Of a stretch of 39,843 nt of DNA, positions 26,795-35,517 are shown piece after piece. The notes beneath the pieces were generated by a model, which was given only the letters and a program-made list of their open reading frames with translations, was not told where the DNA came from and did not search any database. Source of the DNA: Pseudomonas syringae. GTDB taxonomy: Bacteria; Pseudomonadota; Gammaproteobacteria; Pseudomonadales; Pseudomonadaceae. The DNA is taken from contig NZ_LGSI01000011.1 of assembly GCF_001698815.1 (NCBI RefSeq), positions 1 through 39,843 of the forward strand, given 5' to 3'. Every line of letters begins with the position of its first letter. The first letter of the stretch is position 1. Both the position numbers and the translations under genes were made by a program.

Positions 26795-26808
26795 TAGGAA
26801 ATTTCCTA
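26795..26808. promoter_or_regulatory. 14-base perfect palindrome in the vfr/osmC divergent region
   Basis: TAGGAAATTTCCTA, followed by a T-rich stretch. It lies 102 bases upstream of the vfr ATG and 95 bases upstream of the OsmC ATG, so it could serve either gene. It does not match the CRP/Vfr consensus. It is distantly like the GacA box (TGTAAG...CTTACA) but with several mismatches. Confidence 0.35.
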
Positions 26809-26902
26809 CTTTTTTATTTCGAAAAGGCATTTAGGCCTGCATCCAGCCATCGCTTGCCCCGTGCTAAGCTGGCGACCCTTTTTTAGCAGTGGAGTCCCGG
26901 CG

Positions 26903-27325
26903 ATGAAGGCACGCATTCAATGGGCTGGTGAAGCCATGTTCCTCGGTGAATCCGGCAGCGGTCATGTGGTAGTCATGGATGGCCCGCCAGAAAGCGGCGG
27001 TCGCAATCTGGGTGTGCGGCCCATGGAAATGGTGCTGATCGGCCTGGGTGGCTGCAGCAACTTCGATGTGGTCAGCATTCTCAAAAAGTCCCGCCAGCCG
27101 ATCGAGAGCTGCGAAGCCTTTCTCGAAGCCGAGCGCGCCGATGAAGATCCCAAGGTCTTCACCAAGATCCATCTGCATTTCGTGGTCAAGGGTCGCGGCT
27201 TGAAAGAAGCTCAGGTCAAGCGTGCCATCGAGCTGTCGGCCGAGAAGTATTGCTCGGCGTCGATCATGCTCGGCAATGCGGGCGTCGAGATTACCCACGA
27301 TTACGAAATCATCGAATTGGGCTGA
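26903..27325 (+). CDS. OsmC-family protein (YhfA type)
   Basis: 140 residues from ATG 26903 with GGAG eight bases upstream. OsmC-fold proteins are thiol peroxidases or related redox proteins. GVRPMEMVLIGLGGCSNFDVV contains the first conserved cysteine (GGCS) and AEKYCSASIMLG the second, matching the two-cysteine arrangement of OsmC/Ohr. The YhfA subgroup has no settled biochemical role. A gene of this family next to vfr is conserved in pseudomonads (PAO1 order vfr, osmC-like, speD). Followed by a 283-base gap before speD. Confidence 0.88.
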   Translation: MKARIQWAGEAMFLGESGSGHVVVMDGPPESGGRNLGVRPMEMVLIGLGGCSNFDVVSILKKSRQPIESCEAFLEAERADEDPKVFTKIHLHFVVKGRGLKEAQVKRAIELSAEKYCSASIMLGNAGVEITHDYEIIELG

Positions 27326-27608
27326 AACCGGTGGTCGGCACGACTGCGCCGAACGGCGGCAAGCCCTGTTCAGACATCCAATTATCATAAAAGCGGCGCA
27401 CACTCTGGCAGACAGCTTCTGACGTCTGCATAATGCGCCACTTTTTGAGGGCGCAGGTCGTAGCGTTTTTTGCGACCGTGCCCGAACTGACAACCAAAAT
27501 CGCCAACGCGAAGAGGTGTTAACCGTCCTACGCAGCTGAGCCAGGCTCATCTGACGGGCATGCTTGATCACGTGGCCTGGGCCGCACATATATAGAGAGT
27601 TTTTAACG

Positions 27609-28403
27609 GTGAAAAGCAAACTCAAGCTCCACGGGTTCAATAACCTGACAAAGACCTTGAGCTTCAACATTTATGACATCTGCTATGCGGAAACTCCGCA
27701 GGACCAGCAGGCTTACGTCGAGTACATCAATAGTGTGTACGACGCCGAACGCCTGACGCGGATTCTCACAGATGTTGTCGATATCATTGGCGCCAACATC
27801 CTGAACATCGCCCGCCAGGATTACGATCCGCAAGGTGCCAGCGTGACCATCCTCATCTCCGAGCAGCCGGTGACGCCTACCGAAAGCCAGATTGAAGAGT
27901 CGCCGGGCCCGCTGCCGGAAACCATTCTGGCGCACCTCGACAAGTCCCACATCACGGTCCACACCTATCCAGAGATCCATCCGGTGGATGGCATCGCGAC
28001 TTTCCGCGTGGACATCGACGTTTCTACCTGTGGCGTTATTTCACCGCTCAAGGCGCTGAACTATCTGATCCACAAGTTCGAATCGGACATCGTGACGGTC
28101 GATTATCGTGTGCGCGGCTTCACGCGTGACGTCGAGGGCAAGAAGCATTTCATCGATCACGAGATCAACTCCATTCAGAACTACCTCTCGGAAGACACGC
28201 GCAACGGTTACCAGATGACCGACGTGAACGTGTACCAGGAGAACCTGTTCCACACCAAGATGCTGCTCAAGAACTTCGAACTGGATAATTACCTGTTCGG
28301 CGATGCGACCAGCAATCTATCGACTGAGCAACGCGAGCAAGTAACCTCCAAGGTCAAACACGAAATGCTGGAAATCTTTTACGGACGCAACGTCGCCCTC
28401 TGA
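27609..28403 (+). CDS. speD: S-adenosylmethionine decarboxylase proenzyme
   Basis: Makes decarboxylated SAM for spermidine synthesis. 264 residues from GTG 27609, which has GAGAG nine bases upstream; the ATG-type frame from 27564 is longer than the family. The E. coli-type (class 1A) enzyme self-cleaves between Lys112 and Ser113 in [14 protein letters not shown] to create the pyruvoyl group. The conserved Cys141 is in [16 protein letters not shown]. Ends [14 protein letters not shown]. The 283 bases upstream (27326-27608) contain no gene; I see small hairpins (GGTCG/CGACC near 27447-27470 and GAGCC/GGCTC near 27540-27550) that could be leader structure. Confidence 0.97.
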   Translation: MKSKLKLHGFNNLTKTLSFNIYDICYAETPQDQQAYVEYINSVYDAERLTRILTDVVDIIGANILNIARQDYDPQGASVTILISEQPVTPTESQIEESPGPLPETILAHLDKSHITVHTYPEIHPVDGIATFRVDIDVSTCGVISPLKALNYLIHKFESDIVTVDYRVRGFTRDVEGKKHFIDHEINSIQNYLSEDTRNGYQMTDVNVYQENLFHTKMLLKNFELDNYLFGDATSNLSTEQREQVTSKVKHEMLEIFYGRNVAL

Positions 28404-28415
28404 GTTTCAAGCAGC

Positions 28416-28446
28416 AAAAAAAGGCGCCTTCAAGGCGCCTTTTTTA
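28416..28446. terminator. Bidirectional intrinsic terminator, speD and downstream membrane gene
   Basis: A-run, stem AGGCGCC (28422-28428), loop TTCAA, stem GGCGCCT (28434-28440), then T-run. Because it has an A-run on one side and a T-run on the other, it works in both directions for speD (+) and the gene ending at 28474 (-). Confidence 0.9.
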
Positions 28447-28473
28447 TGGGTGTGATGTTTGAAGTCCGGCAGG

Positions 28474-29166
28474 TTACGGGTTTCTGGATTTGAGTTGCTG
28501 AACATAGTGCTGAAGGCTGCCGGTGATGAACAGGCAGTACGCTAACAGTTCCAGTCCTTCTTCAGTGGTGGTTTTCGCCAGGCGCTGATAGCCCTCTTGC
28601 AATATGTGATGCCACAACGTGCCCATACCGAAGATCCGCGAAAACACCAGTACCCCAAGGCCAGCGACGATCATGGTAAAGCTCGCCTGACGAGTAAAAT
28701 GCGCCAGTGCTGAAAGGGTTTCCAGGCGGCTGTCGCGTTTGCCAACGGCTTTGAAGATGCAGATCCCAGCGGTCGCGAGGGCGGGCCACAACCAGAAGCT
28801 GTGGCTGATGGGGTCGAACAATCCGTCAAGTTCGCGGATCAACATACAGGCGAAAAATCCACCTGCGAGAGCATTCAGCCCTTTCTGCGCGTCAGTGCCA
28901 CGGCTGAACCAGAACAAGCCGGCACAGATCGCCAGCATGAGTTCCTGACCAATCTCGGTGAAAGAGACTTCGAGCATTTGCGTGTTGGCGATAGCAATGT
29001 CGAGATAGATCAAGCCAAAGCCAGCACACACCAGCGCAATGAACAGGAGAAAGAATATTCCGGTTTTCTTCAGTTGCTGCAGGTCGTTCTGCAGCGTCTG
29101 ATCGTGATGCCGTGCTTCGGAAGGCGATGTGGAGGCAGTTGAAGCGGTGCTTTGCGGGCTGGACAT
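28474..29166 (-). CDS. Polytopic membrane protein of unknown function, possibly iron-regulated
   Basis: 230 residues from ATG 29166, supported by a strong AGGAGG upstream. A Ser/Thr-rich polar N-terminus (1-40, MSSPQSTASTASTSPSEA) is followed by five or six hydrophobic segments: GIFFLLFIALVCAGFGLIYL, ELMLAICAGLFWFS, LNALAGGFFACMLI, FWLWPALATAGICIF, SFTMIVAGLGVLVFSRIFG and LELLAYCLFITGSL. The tail is basic (LKSRNP). I do not recognise the family. Its promoter region carries a near-consensus Fur box at 29229-29247, so iron-controlled expression is likely. It does not belong to the usual vfr-speD-coq7 gene order I recall from PAO1, suggesting a lineage-specific insertion. Shares a terminator with speD. 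Confidence 0.8.
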   Translation of the reverse strand: MSSPQSTASTASTSPSEARHHDQTLQNDLQQLKKTGIFFLLFIALVCAGFGLIYLDIAIANTQMLEVSFTEIGQELMLAICAGLFWFSRGTDAQKGLNALAGGFFACMLIRELDGLFDPISHSFWLWPALATAGICIFKAVGKRDSRLETLSALAHFTRQASFTMIVAGLGVLVFSRIFGMGTLWHHILQEGYQRLAKTTTEEGLELLAYCLFITGSLQHYVQQLKSRNP

Positions 29167-29228
29167 TGCGGCCCTCCTGGGAAAAGTCCCGATAGGGTAC
29201 GCAGTCCAGGCCGGGCTTGAAACCCAAT

Positions 29229-29247
29229 GATAATAATAGTGATTATC
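29229..29247. promoter_or_regulatory. Fur box
   Basis: GATAATAATAGTGATTATC matches the classical 19-base Fur consensus GATAATGATAATCATTATC at 16 of 19 positions. It lies 62 bases upstream of the ATG of the membrane protein gene at 29166 and downstream of the coq7 stop, so it can only act on the former. Predicts repression when iron is plentiful. Confidence 0.7.
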
Positions 29248-29270
29248 GCAAATGGTAATAATTCGAAACA

Positions 29271-29297
29271 AAAGGCGCCCGGGTGACGGGCACCTTT
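29271..29297 (-). terminator. coq7 terminator
   Basis: Read on the minus strand: AAAGGTGCCCG, loop TCAC-like, CGGGCGCCTTTTG. The stem is 8 bp with one G-U pair (29274-29281 with 29287-29294) followed by four T. It is 10 bases beyond the coq7 stop. Confidence 0.75.
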
Positions 29298-29306
29298 AAT
29301 GAGGCG

Positions 29307-29954
29307 TTATATACGGTAGGTACTTTTTGTCATCACTTTGGCCAGCACGCTCATACCAAACTTGATCGGCGCGGGAAAACGAAATCCGCCCGCATCCAGG
29401 GCACTTTCGGCATGGCGCTCTTCATCAATCCGCATCTGTTGCAGGATCGCGCGGGACTTTTCATCCTCGGCGGGGATTTGCTCAAGATGTTCGTTGAGGT
29501 GTTTGCAGACCTGATCTTCAGTCGCCGCCACGAAACCCAGGCTGACCTTGTCGCTGATCAGGCCTGCCACGGCGCCAATGCCGAACGACATGCCGTAAAA
29601 CAGTGGGTTCAGCACGCTGGTGTGGCTGCCCAGCTGGTGAATACGTTGTTCGCACCAGACCAGATGGTCGATTTCTTCTTCGGCCGCGTGTTCCATGGCT
29701 GCACGAACGTTGGGCAGCTTGGCGGTCAAGGCCTGGCCTTGATACAGCGCCTGCGCACAGACTTCGCCGGTATGGTTGATGCGCATCAGCCCGGCGACGT
29801 GGCGGGTGTCGACATCGCTCATCTCGGCTTCGGGTTGAACGATGGCGGGCGATGGCCGATAGGAGTAACCCTTGGATGGAAGCAAAGTGCGCATCGCGGC
29901 ATCGGCTTGTAGCAGAAGACGATCAATCGGGGAGTAGTGACGTTCGGTAGCCAT
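29307..29954 (-). CDS. coq7: 2-polyprenyl-3-methyl-6-methoxy-1,4-benzoquinone monooxygenase (Coq7)
   Basis: Di-iron hydroxylase adding the C6 hydroxyl in ubiquinone synthesis, in place of UbiF in pseudomonads. 215 residues from ATG 29954 with GGAGG upstream. Iron-ligand motifs are in two repeats: [15 protein letters not shown] with [17 protein letters not shown], and a second half with [15 protein letters not shown] and [17 protein letters not shown] hydrophobic stretch [14 protein letters not shown] probably dips into the membrane. Adjacent HIT gene lies upstream on the same strand. Confidence 0.95.
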   Translation of the reverse strand: MATERHYSPIDRLLLQADAAMRTLLPSKGYSYRPSPAIVQPEAEMSDVDTRHVAGLMRINHTGEVCAQALYQGQALTAKLPNVRAAMEHAAEEEIDHLVWCEQRIHQLGSHTSVLNPLFYGMSFGIGAVAGLISDKVSLGFVAATEDQVCKHLNEHLEQIPAEDEKSRAILQQMRIDEERHAESALDAGGFRFPAPIKFGMSVLAKVMTKSTYRI

Positions 29955-30020
29955 GGGCACCTCCGGAAAAACCATGGCGGCCAGTCTACCGCAATCAGGC
30001 GTAGGAGGTTTGAGCTGGAT

Positions 30021-30057
30021 CAGCCCGCCGCACGGCTTCAGAGCCTGCGGCGGGCTG
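30021..30057. repeat. Strong inverted repeat between HIT gene and coq7
   Basis: A perfect 12-bp stem (CAGCCCGCCGCA at 30021-30032 with its complement at 30046-30057) enclosing a second GGCT/AGCC stem. It lies just after the HIT gene stop on the minus strand. There is no T-run on either side, so it is not a classical terminator; it may be an mRNA 3' stabilising stem. Confidence 0.6.
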
Positions 30058-30079
30058 CAAGTGCTTGAGCGTACGGCAA

Positions 30080-30424
30080 TCAGCCCGGCGGCCAGTGCAT
30101 CTGGCGCTGACCCAGAACATGCATATGAATGTGATAAACGGTCTGCCCGCCCAACTCATTGCAGTTCATGACGACACGAAAGCCATCTTCGCAGCCCAGT
30201 TCCCTGGCGAGGCGTTGGGCGGTGAACAGGATATGACCGGCCAGACCCTTGTCGTCTTCGGTCAGGTCATTAAGGGTGCGAATCGCCTTTTTCGGGATAA
30301 CCAGAAAATGCACCGGCGCCTGGGGCGCAATGTCGTGAAAGGCCAGCACCTGGTCATCTTCATAGATGATCTTGGCGGGTATTTCCCGGTTGATGATCTT
30401 GGTAAACAAAGTATCCACAGCCAT
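30080..30424 (-). CDS. hinT: HIT-family nucleotide hydrolase (HinT-like)
   Basis: Purine nucleoside phosphoramidase type of histidine-triad protein. 114 residues from ATG 30424, with AAGGAG six bases upstream; the open frame further upstream overlaps the intergenic region and is not used. The triad [17 protein letters not shown] is intact near the C-terminus, with the usual trailing Trp. N-terminal [20 protein letters not shown] is typical of HinT. Cytosolic. The SDR gene ends 98 bases upstream on the same strand. In PAO1 I recall an ATPase gene between these two; here it is absent. Confidence 0.94.
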   Translation of the reverse strand: MAVDTLFTKIINREIPAKIIYEDDQVLAFHDIAPQAPVHFLVIPKKAIRTLNDLTEDDKGLAGHILFTAQRLARELGCEDGFRVVMNCNELGGQTVYHIHMHVLGQRQMHWPPG

Positions 30425-30522
30425 TTGCTCCTTGTGGGTGGATGTTGAGTCGCTGATTAATTGACTGAGCGAGCGCATTCGAGTGTATCGATGCAGCCTT
30501 GGCGCGCCCAGCCGTTTGTCGG

Positions 30523-31314
30523 TCAGCGTGGGCAGTAAGATTTGTTGATCAGTCCGACGATGCTGCGATTCAACCAGCGCGAACCGAAACGCGGGCAGAA
30601 CGCCAACAGCTTGTTGCGCCAACCCGGAATGATCACGGCACGGTTTTTCGCCAGGGCGCGGACCGCATACAGCGCGACTTCCTCCGGGCTCATCATGCGT
30701 TTGCTGCGCTCGAGCTTTTCACTCTGAAGCTGCGCGGTACGCATGAAAGACGTGCGGGTCGGCCCGGGGCAAAGTACCGAAACCTTGATCCCGGTTTTCT
30801 TCACTTCTTCACGCAAGCCTTCGGAGAAATGCAGAACATAGGCCTTGCTGGCGTGATAGGCGCTCATCCACGGGCCGGGACTGAACGCTGCGACGGATGA
30901 AACATTGAGGATCTGCCCGCCGCCTTGCAGCGCCATTAGATTGCCGACGGTGTGACACAAACGGGTCAGGGCAAGAATGTTCAAGTCGATCAGGTCCTGC
31001 TCAAGCCCCCAGTCCTGCGCCAGGAACGGGCCACTGGTACCGATGCCGGCACAATTGACCAACAGGTCGATCTGATGTGCGCCTTCTTCTTCCAGCTCCA
31101 AAAGAAATCCGGACAACCGCAACGGTTCGCCCAGATCGCAGGCGCGAAACAGCACCTCGACGCCGAATCGCTGAGTCAGCTCGATGGCAACGGTTTCCAG
31201 CAAGTCACGCTGACGTGCGACCAGAATCAGACTGCGCCCCCGGCGGGCCAGCGCTTCAGCCATTGCCAGGCCGATGCCGCTGGAAGCGCCAGTAATCAAG
31301 GCGTAACGGGTCAT
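30523..31314 (-). CDS. Short-chain dehydrogenase/reductase
   Basis: 263 residues from ATG 31314 (GGAG seven bases upstream). Classical SDR: cofactor motif TGASSGIG at residues 8-15, NCAG in place of NNAG, catalytic Ser in ILNVSSVAAFSPG, and YHASK (Tyr and Lys of the active site). Position after the second strand (LVARQRDLLE) with Arg suggests NADP preference. The basic C-terminus (LAFCPRFGSRWLNRSIVGLI) is mildly hydrophobic and may associate with membrane. Substrate unknown; a YqjQ/DltE-like group member. Confidence 0.9.
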   Translation of the reverse strand: MTRYALITGASSGIGLAMAEALARRGRSLILVARQRDLLETVAIELTQRFGVEVLFRACDLGEPLRLSGFLLELEEEGAHQIDLLVNCAGIGTSGPFLAQDWGLEQDLIDLNILALTRLCHTVGNLMALQGGGQILNVSSVAAFSPGPWMSAYHASKAYVLHFSEGLREEVKKTGIKVSVLCPGPTRTSFMRTAQLQSEKLERSKRMMSPEEVALYAVRALAKNRAVIIPGWRNKLLAFCPRFGSRWLNRSIVGLINKSYCPR

Positions 31315-31372
31315 GCATTTCTCCATTCAACGTGCAGCCAACCACGATTCATCATGAAACATGAAAATCGGA

Positions 31373-32281
31373 CTATTTATTCACTTCGCTTTCTATGACG
31401 GTGTCCGAGTCTTCATCGCTCGGCGTCGCGGCGTCATCGTCATAAGGCAGCGATTGTTCGTACTCGACCGTCGAGTTTTCCAGCTCCGCCTGGATTGCGC
31501 TGAAGCCACCGACGATACCTGCGGTAATGATCAGCGCGAGGAAGGCGACCCACAGCCACGCCAATACCTTCACCGACTGGCTATTGGGCGGCGCAGGCGG
31601 GCCATATTGATTCGCGCCCTGATTACCCGGCATCACGACGATCAGGATCGGGAAGATGCTGTTGACGAAGGGAATCAGGTTCAACAGCAGCAGCCATCCC
31701 GACCAGCCGACGTCGTGCAGGCGTTGCACGCCGATCTGGATGCTGATGACGAGGAAGGCGACAAAGGCCACGGTGGCAAGCAGACCGCCGCCAACCAGTG
31801 AAACGCTCATGACGCCGGCGCAAAGTGCCGCGACCAACGATGCCACAACCATGAGCACCAGGCTCCAGGCCAGATAACGCACCCGGCCAATGCGACCCTG
31901 CACGCTGAACACCTTGAGTGTCGAATATTGCAGCGCAGCCGCGCCAACCGGTGCGCGAGGCGGGGCATATGGCGAGGCCGCATAGGCGCTGACAGGCTCT
32001 GCATGGGCGCGCGGTTCTTCGATTTCTTCCAGGCTGAGGCTGATCGCCGGGTCCGCCTCGATGCGTGCATCGACACCGGCGTTCGTCAACGCGCTGATAT
32101 AACTCAGGGCATCGGAATGAGTAAGGCCGCGCTTGAGTGCAATCGGCTTACCGCTGAACAGCTTTTCCACCGCCGAGGTTTCACTCTTGAACAGCTGTGC
32201 AAGGTTCAGCTTGGCAGTTTGCAGGTCAACGCCGGTGCGCAGCTGCCCGTCGAACACAATCTTGTAGAGGGTATCGGCCAT
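31373..32281 (-). CDS. DUF805 membrane protein with an N-terminal cytosolic domain
   Basis: 302 residues from ATG 32281 with AAGGAAG upstream. The N-terminal 80 residues (MADTLYKIVFDGQLRTGVD, then LFKSETSAVEKLFSG) form a small domain often seen ahead of DUF805 in pseudomonads. After a Pro/Ala linker comes the DUF805 core: IGRVRYLAWSLVLMVVASLV, TVAFVAFLVISIQIGVQRLH, DVGWSGWLLLLNLIPFVNSI, LIVVMPGNQGANQYGPP, then a last membrane helix WLWVAFLALIITAGIVGGFS. The C-terminal tail is strongly acidic (DDDAATPSDEDSDTVIESE). Function unknown. Confidence 0.85.
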   Translation of the reverse strand: MADTLYKIVFDGQLRTGVDLQTAKLNLAQLFKSETSAVEKLFSGKPIALKRGLTHSDALSYISALTNAGVDARIEADPAISLSLEEIEEPRAHAEPVSAYAASPYAPPRAPVGAAALQYSTLKVFSVQGRIGRVRYLAWSLVLMVVASLVAALCAGVMSVSLVGGGLLATVAFVAFLVISIQIGVQRLHDVGWSGWLLLLNLIPFVNSIFPILIVVMPGNQGANQYGPPAPPNSQSVKVLAWLWVAFLALIITAGIVGGFSAIQAELENSTVEYEQSLPYDDDAATPSDEDSDTVIESEVNK

Positions 32282-32357
32282 GGTTGGCTTCCTTGTCTTG
32301 AAATAAATGCGACGCAGACGATCACGCTTCCAAAAGCGTGAGGCGCCATGTCATAAA

Positions 32358-33326
32358 TCAGCGGGGCCAGAGGCCAGCCAGTCGAGCGCTTGCACGTTGT
32401 GCATGTCGGTATTCCGCGTCCAGGCGCTGGATCAACTCCTCGACACTGGGAAGATCCGAGATTCCACCCACTCCCTGGCCTGCCGACCAGACGGTTTTCC
32501 ATGCCTTGGCCTCATCGCTGATGGGCTTGAGCTTCGAGCCGGAATCCACGTCTCCCTTGCCTTGCAGTGCTGCCAGGTCGAACCCGGCATTTTCCAGGCT
32601 TTGGCGCATGAAGCTGGCAGGCACCCCGGAAACGGCGGCGGTGTGCACGATATCGACGGCTTTGGACGACAGCAACATGTCTTTGTAGGCTTGCGGTGCC
32701 TGACTCTCTCGGGTTGCGATGAATCGCGTGCCCAGATAAGCCAGATCTGCGCCCAGCAATTGCGCTGCGAGGATTTCGTGGCCATGGTTCAGACAACCGG
32801 CGAGGAGCAGGGTTTTGTCGAAGAATTGGCGTATTTCCGCAATAAGCGAAAAAGGGCTCCATGTTCCGGCGTGTCCGCCAGCACCGGCCGCCACCGCAAT
32901 CAATCCATCTACCCCAGCTTCCGCCGCTTTTTCGGCATGCCGACGCGTAGTGACGTCATGGAAAACCAGTCCGCCGTAACTGTGCACGGCGTCCACCAGT
33001 TCCTTTACCGCGCCTAGGCTAGTAATCACGATGGGTACTTTGTGCTCGATACAAATCGCCAGATCGGCCTGTAAGCGGGGATTGCTGTGGTGGACGATCA
33101 GGTTTACCGCGTACGGCGCGGGCTTTTCCAGCTGCGCCAGGCCGGCTTCGATTTCTTCCAGCCAGTTTTTGAAACCGCTGCTTTCCCGCTGGTTAAGCGC
33201 CGGAAAACTTCCCACGATCCCGTTGCGGCAGCAGGCCAGAACGAGATCGGGATTGGAAATCAGAAACATCGGGGCAACCACTAGCGGCAGACGCAAGCGT
33301 TGTTCAAGCAGAACTGGCAGTGACAT
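32358..33326 (-). CDS. Nitronate monooxygenase-like flavoprotein (NPD/2-nitropropane dioxygenase family)
   Basis: 322 residues, TIM-barrel FMN protein. Signatures are PLVVAPMFLISNPDLVLAC at the N-terminus, VAAGAGGHAGTWSPFSLIAE (the GAGGHAG phosphate-binding loop) and LGADLAYLGTRFIATRES. Family members oxidise propionate 3-nitronate or nitroalkanes, or act as NAD(P)H:quinone reductases; the sequence alone does not separate these. GGGGAA precedes the ATG. Next gene on the same strand, hemJ, lies upstream with a 38-base gap. Confidence 0.88.
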   Translation of the reverse strand: MSLPVLLEQRLRLPLVVAPMFLISNPDLVLACCRNGIVGSFPALNQRESSGFKNWLEEIEAGLAQLEKPAPYAVNLIVHHSNPRLQADLAICIEHKVPIVITSLGAVKELVDAVHSYGGLVFHDVTTRRHAEKAAEAGVDGLIAVAAGAGGHAGTWSPFSLIAEIRQFFDKTLLLAGCLNHGHEILAAQLLGADLAYLGTRFIATRESQAPQAYKDMLLSSKAVDIVHTAAVSGVPASFMRQSLENAGFDLAALQGKGDVDSGSKLKPISDEAKAWKTVWSAGQGVGGISDLPSVEELIQRLDAEYRHAQRASARLAGLWPR

Positions 33327-33364
33327 GAACGGTTCCCCGGTGCTGTAGGACTCTTTATTAAAGC

Positions 33365-33787
33365 CTAGAAAGGTTTAACCACCACCAAGATGACGATGGC
33401 CAGCAAAATCAATACAGGGATTTCATTGAACCAGCGATAAAACACGTGGCTGCGGCCGTTCTCGCCACGGGCGAAGCGTTTGACCTGCGCTCCACAGACA
33501 TGGTGATAGCCGATCAGCAGCACCACCAGCGTCAGTTTCGCGTGCATCCAGCCTTGACTCATGTACCCCGGTACGAGGCTGATCAGCCAGATGCCGAACA
33601 CCAGCGTGGCAATCATCGCCGGCCCCATGATGCCCCGGTACAGCTTGCGCTCCATCGTGCAAAATCGTTCGCGACTTACGGCGTCTTCGCTCAAGGAGTG
33701 GTAGACGAAAAGTCTCGGCAAGTAGAACAGGCCTGCAAACCAGCAGACCATTGAAACGATATGAAAAGCTTTGATCCATAAAAGCAT
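33365..33787 (-). CDS. hemJ: Protoporphyrinogen IX oxidase HemJ (UPF0093)
   Basis: 140 residues, four hydrophobic segments, inner membrane. Oxidises protoporphyrinogen IX to protoporphyrin IX in heme synthesis. Conserved His9 lies in LLWIKAFHIVSMVCWFAGLF; YLPRLFVYH, ERKLYRGIMGPAM, and HAKLTLVVLLIGYHH with the conserved Lys follow. C-terminal RWFNEIPVLILLAIVILVVV is the family's closing helix. Divergent from argC with a 134-base gap. Confidence 0.93.
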   Translation of the reverse strand: MLLWIKAFHIVSMVCWFAGLFYLPRLFVYHSLSEDAVSRERFCTMERKLYRGIMGPAMIATLVFGIWLISLVPGYMSQGWMHAKLTLVVLLIGYHHVCGAQVKRFARGENGRSHVFYRWFNEIPVLILLAIVILVVVKPF

Positions 33788-33921
33788 TTTTAGTTATTCC
33801 CAGGTTCACGGTGCGCAAATAGTAGTGGCTTGGGCGTCCATACGTCACGTTGTCGGTTGTCGCAGACGCGTTACGCCCATATTATCGACGGCTTTCCAGT
33901 TGGTACGCAGAGGGCAGGGTT

Positions 33922-34956
33922 ATGGTCAAGGTCGGTATCGTCGGCGGCACGGGTTACACCGGAGTCGAATTGCTGCGTTTGTTGGCACAGCATCCGCAAG
34001 CTGAAGTGGTCGTCATCACTTCCCGATCCGAGGCGGGTCTGCCTGTCGCCGACATGTACCCGAATTTGCGAGGCCATTACGACGGCCTGGCCTTCAGCGT
34101 GCCGGACGTGAAAACGCTGGGTGCCTGCGACGTCGTTTTCTTCGCCACGCCTCACGGGGTTGCCCACGCGTTGGCGGGCGAATTGCTCGACGCCGGCACC
34201 AAGGTCATCGACCTGTCCGCTGACTTCCGTCTGCAGGATCCTGTGGAGTGGGCCAAGTGGTACGGCCAGCCCCATGGTGCGCCTGAGCTGCTTGAGCAGG
34301 CGGTGTACGGCTTGCCGGAAGTCAATCGCGAGCAGATCAAACAGGCTCGCTTGATTGCTGTGCCGGGCTGCTATCCGACTGCAACTCAGCTGGGTTTCCT
34401 GCCATTGCTCGAAGCTGGCATCGCCGATAACACACGTCTGATCGCCGACTGCAAATCCGGCGTGAGCGGTGCGGGTCGTGGTTTGAGCCTGGGTTCGCTG
34501 TATTCCGAGGCTAACGAAAGCTTCAAGGCCTACGCGGTCAAAGGCCATCGTCACCTGCCGGAAATCACTCAGGGTTTGCGCCGCGCTGCGGGTGGTGATG
34601 TCGGTCTGACTTTCGTGCCCCACCTGACGCCAATGATCCGTGGCATTCACTCCACGCTGTACGCAACGGTGACTGACAAGTCCGTCGATCTGCAGGCGTT
34701 GTTCGAAAAGCGTTACGCCAACGAACCGTTCGTCGACGTCATGCCTGCCGGTAGCCACCCGGAAACCCGCAGCGTGCGCGGAGCCAACGTGTGCCGGATT
34801 GCCGTGCATCGACCACAGGGCGGTGATCTGGTGGTGGTGCTCTCGGTTATCGATAATCTGGTCAAGGGCGCGTCGGGCCAGGCTGTGCAGAACATGAACA
34901 TCCTGTTCGGTCTGGACGAGAAGCTGGGTCTTTCCCATGCCGGGATGATGCCTTAA
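33922..34956 (+). CDS. argC: N-acetyl-gamma-glutamyl-phosphate reductase
   Basis: Third step of arginine synthesis, reducing N-acetylglutamyl phosphate with NADPH. 344 residues from ATG 33922, with AGGG just upstream; the longer open frame from 33850 has no family sequence. Dinucleotide motif [36 protein letters not shown], catalytic Cys150 in [21 protein letters not shown], and KGHRHLPEI are intact. The 161-base gap to erpA contains loosely repeated CAAGCTGC/GCTTGAAGC segments (34972-35025) and the erpA promoter. Confidence 0.97.
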   Translation: MVKVGIVGGTGYTGVELLRLLAQHPQAEVVVITSRSEAGLPVADMYPNLRGHYDGLAFSVPDVKTLGACDVVFFATPHGVAHALAGELLDAGTKVIDLSADFRLQDPVEWAKWYGQPHGAPELLEQAVYGLPEVNREQIKQARLIAVPGCYPTATQLGFLPLLEAGIADNTRLIADCKSGVSGAGRGLSLGSLYSEANESFKAYAVKGHRHLPEITQGLRRAAGGDVGLTFVPHLTPMIRGIHSTLYATVTDKSVDLQALFEKRYANEPFVDVMPAGSHPETRSVRGANVCRIAVHRPQGGDLVVVLSVIDNLVKGASGQAVQNMNILFGLDEKLGLSHAGMMP

Positions 34957-35040
34957 AGGCGACTGCTGGTTTCAAGCTGCTGGAAGCCACGCTGCTTCTT
35001 GCGGCTTGAAGCCTGTTGCTTGCCACTGCTCTCCAAATAG

Positions 35041-35089
35041 TTGACCGATTTTGTAGGAGAAGCGGATAATGCGCGTCATTACGCATTAT
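35041..35089 (+). promoter_or_regulatory. erpA promoter with overlapping palindrome
   Basis: TTGACC (35041-35046), spacer 18, GATAAT (35065-35070). An 8-base perfect inverted repeat, ATAATGCG (35066-35073) and CGCATTAT (35082-35089) with an 8-base gap, starts inside the -10 box and covers the expected transcription start. It does not look like the IscR type 2 motif. Ribosome site GGGAG follows at about 35103. Confidence 0.6.
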
Positions 35090-35117
35090 GACGGCTTAGC
35101 GCCGGGAGATATCTAAC

Positions 35118-35468
35118 ATGAGCGTCGAATCCTTCACTCCAACGGCTTTGCAATTCACCCACGGTGCCGCGCACAAAGTGAAAAGCCTGGTCGATGAAGA
35201 GGGCAATGATCGCCTGAAGCTGCGTGTCTTCGTGACAGGTGGCGGCTGTTCCGGTTTTCAGTATGGCTTCACCTTCGATGAAGACGTCGCGGACGATGAC
35301 ACCATCGTCGAGCGCGAAGGCGTAAGTCTGGTTGTTGATCCGATGAGCTTTCAGTATCTGGCTGGTGCAGAAGTGGACTACCAGGAAGGTCTGGAAGGCT
35401 CGCGCTTCGTGATCAAAAATCCGAATGCATCCACCACTTGTGGTTGCGGCTCGTCTTTCTCGATCTGA
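35118..35468 (+). CDS. erpA: Iron-sulfur cluster insertion protein ErpA
   Basis: A-type carrier delivering Fe-S clusters to apoproteins, including IspG. 116 residues. The three ligand cysteines are present: Cys44 in [12 protein letters not shown] and Cys108/Cys110 in [11 protein letters not shown], with the C-terminal SFSI expected. GGGAG lies upstream of ATG 35118. Single-gene transcript with its own promoter and terminator. Confidence 0.97.
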   Translation: MSVESFTPTALQFTHGAAHKVKSLVDEEGNDRLKLRVFVTGGGCSGFQYGFTFDEDVADDDTIVEREGVSLVVDPMSFQYLAGAEVDYQEGLEGSRFVIKNPNASTTCGCGSSFSI

Positions 35469-35486
35469 TTGGCTGGTTGTACACAT

Positions 35487-35517
35487 GAAAACGCCGCGCA
35501 TATGCGCGGCGTTTTTC
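35487..35517. terminator. Bidirectional intrinsic terminator, erpA and anmK
   Basis: AAAA followed by the perfect palindrome ACGCCGCGCATATGCGCGGCGT (described by its ends: 35490-35511 region, 9-10 bp GC stem with a small loop), then TTTTT. A-run and T-run on opposite sides serve both convergent genes. Confidence 0.9.

Noticed and set aside
26793..26810. GacA box (TGTAAG...CTTACA) marking an Rsm-type small RNA
   Set aside because: Several mismatches in both arms, and no GGA-rich small RNA or terminator follows.
30021..30057. Intrinsic terminator of the HIT gene
   Set aside because: The stem is strong but no T-run follows on the minus strand; kept only as an inverted repeat.
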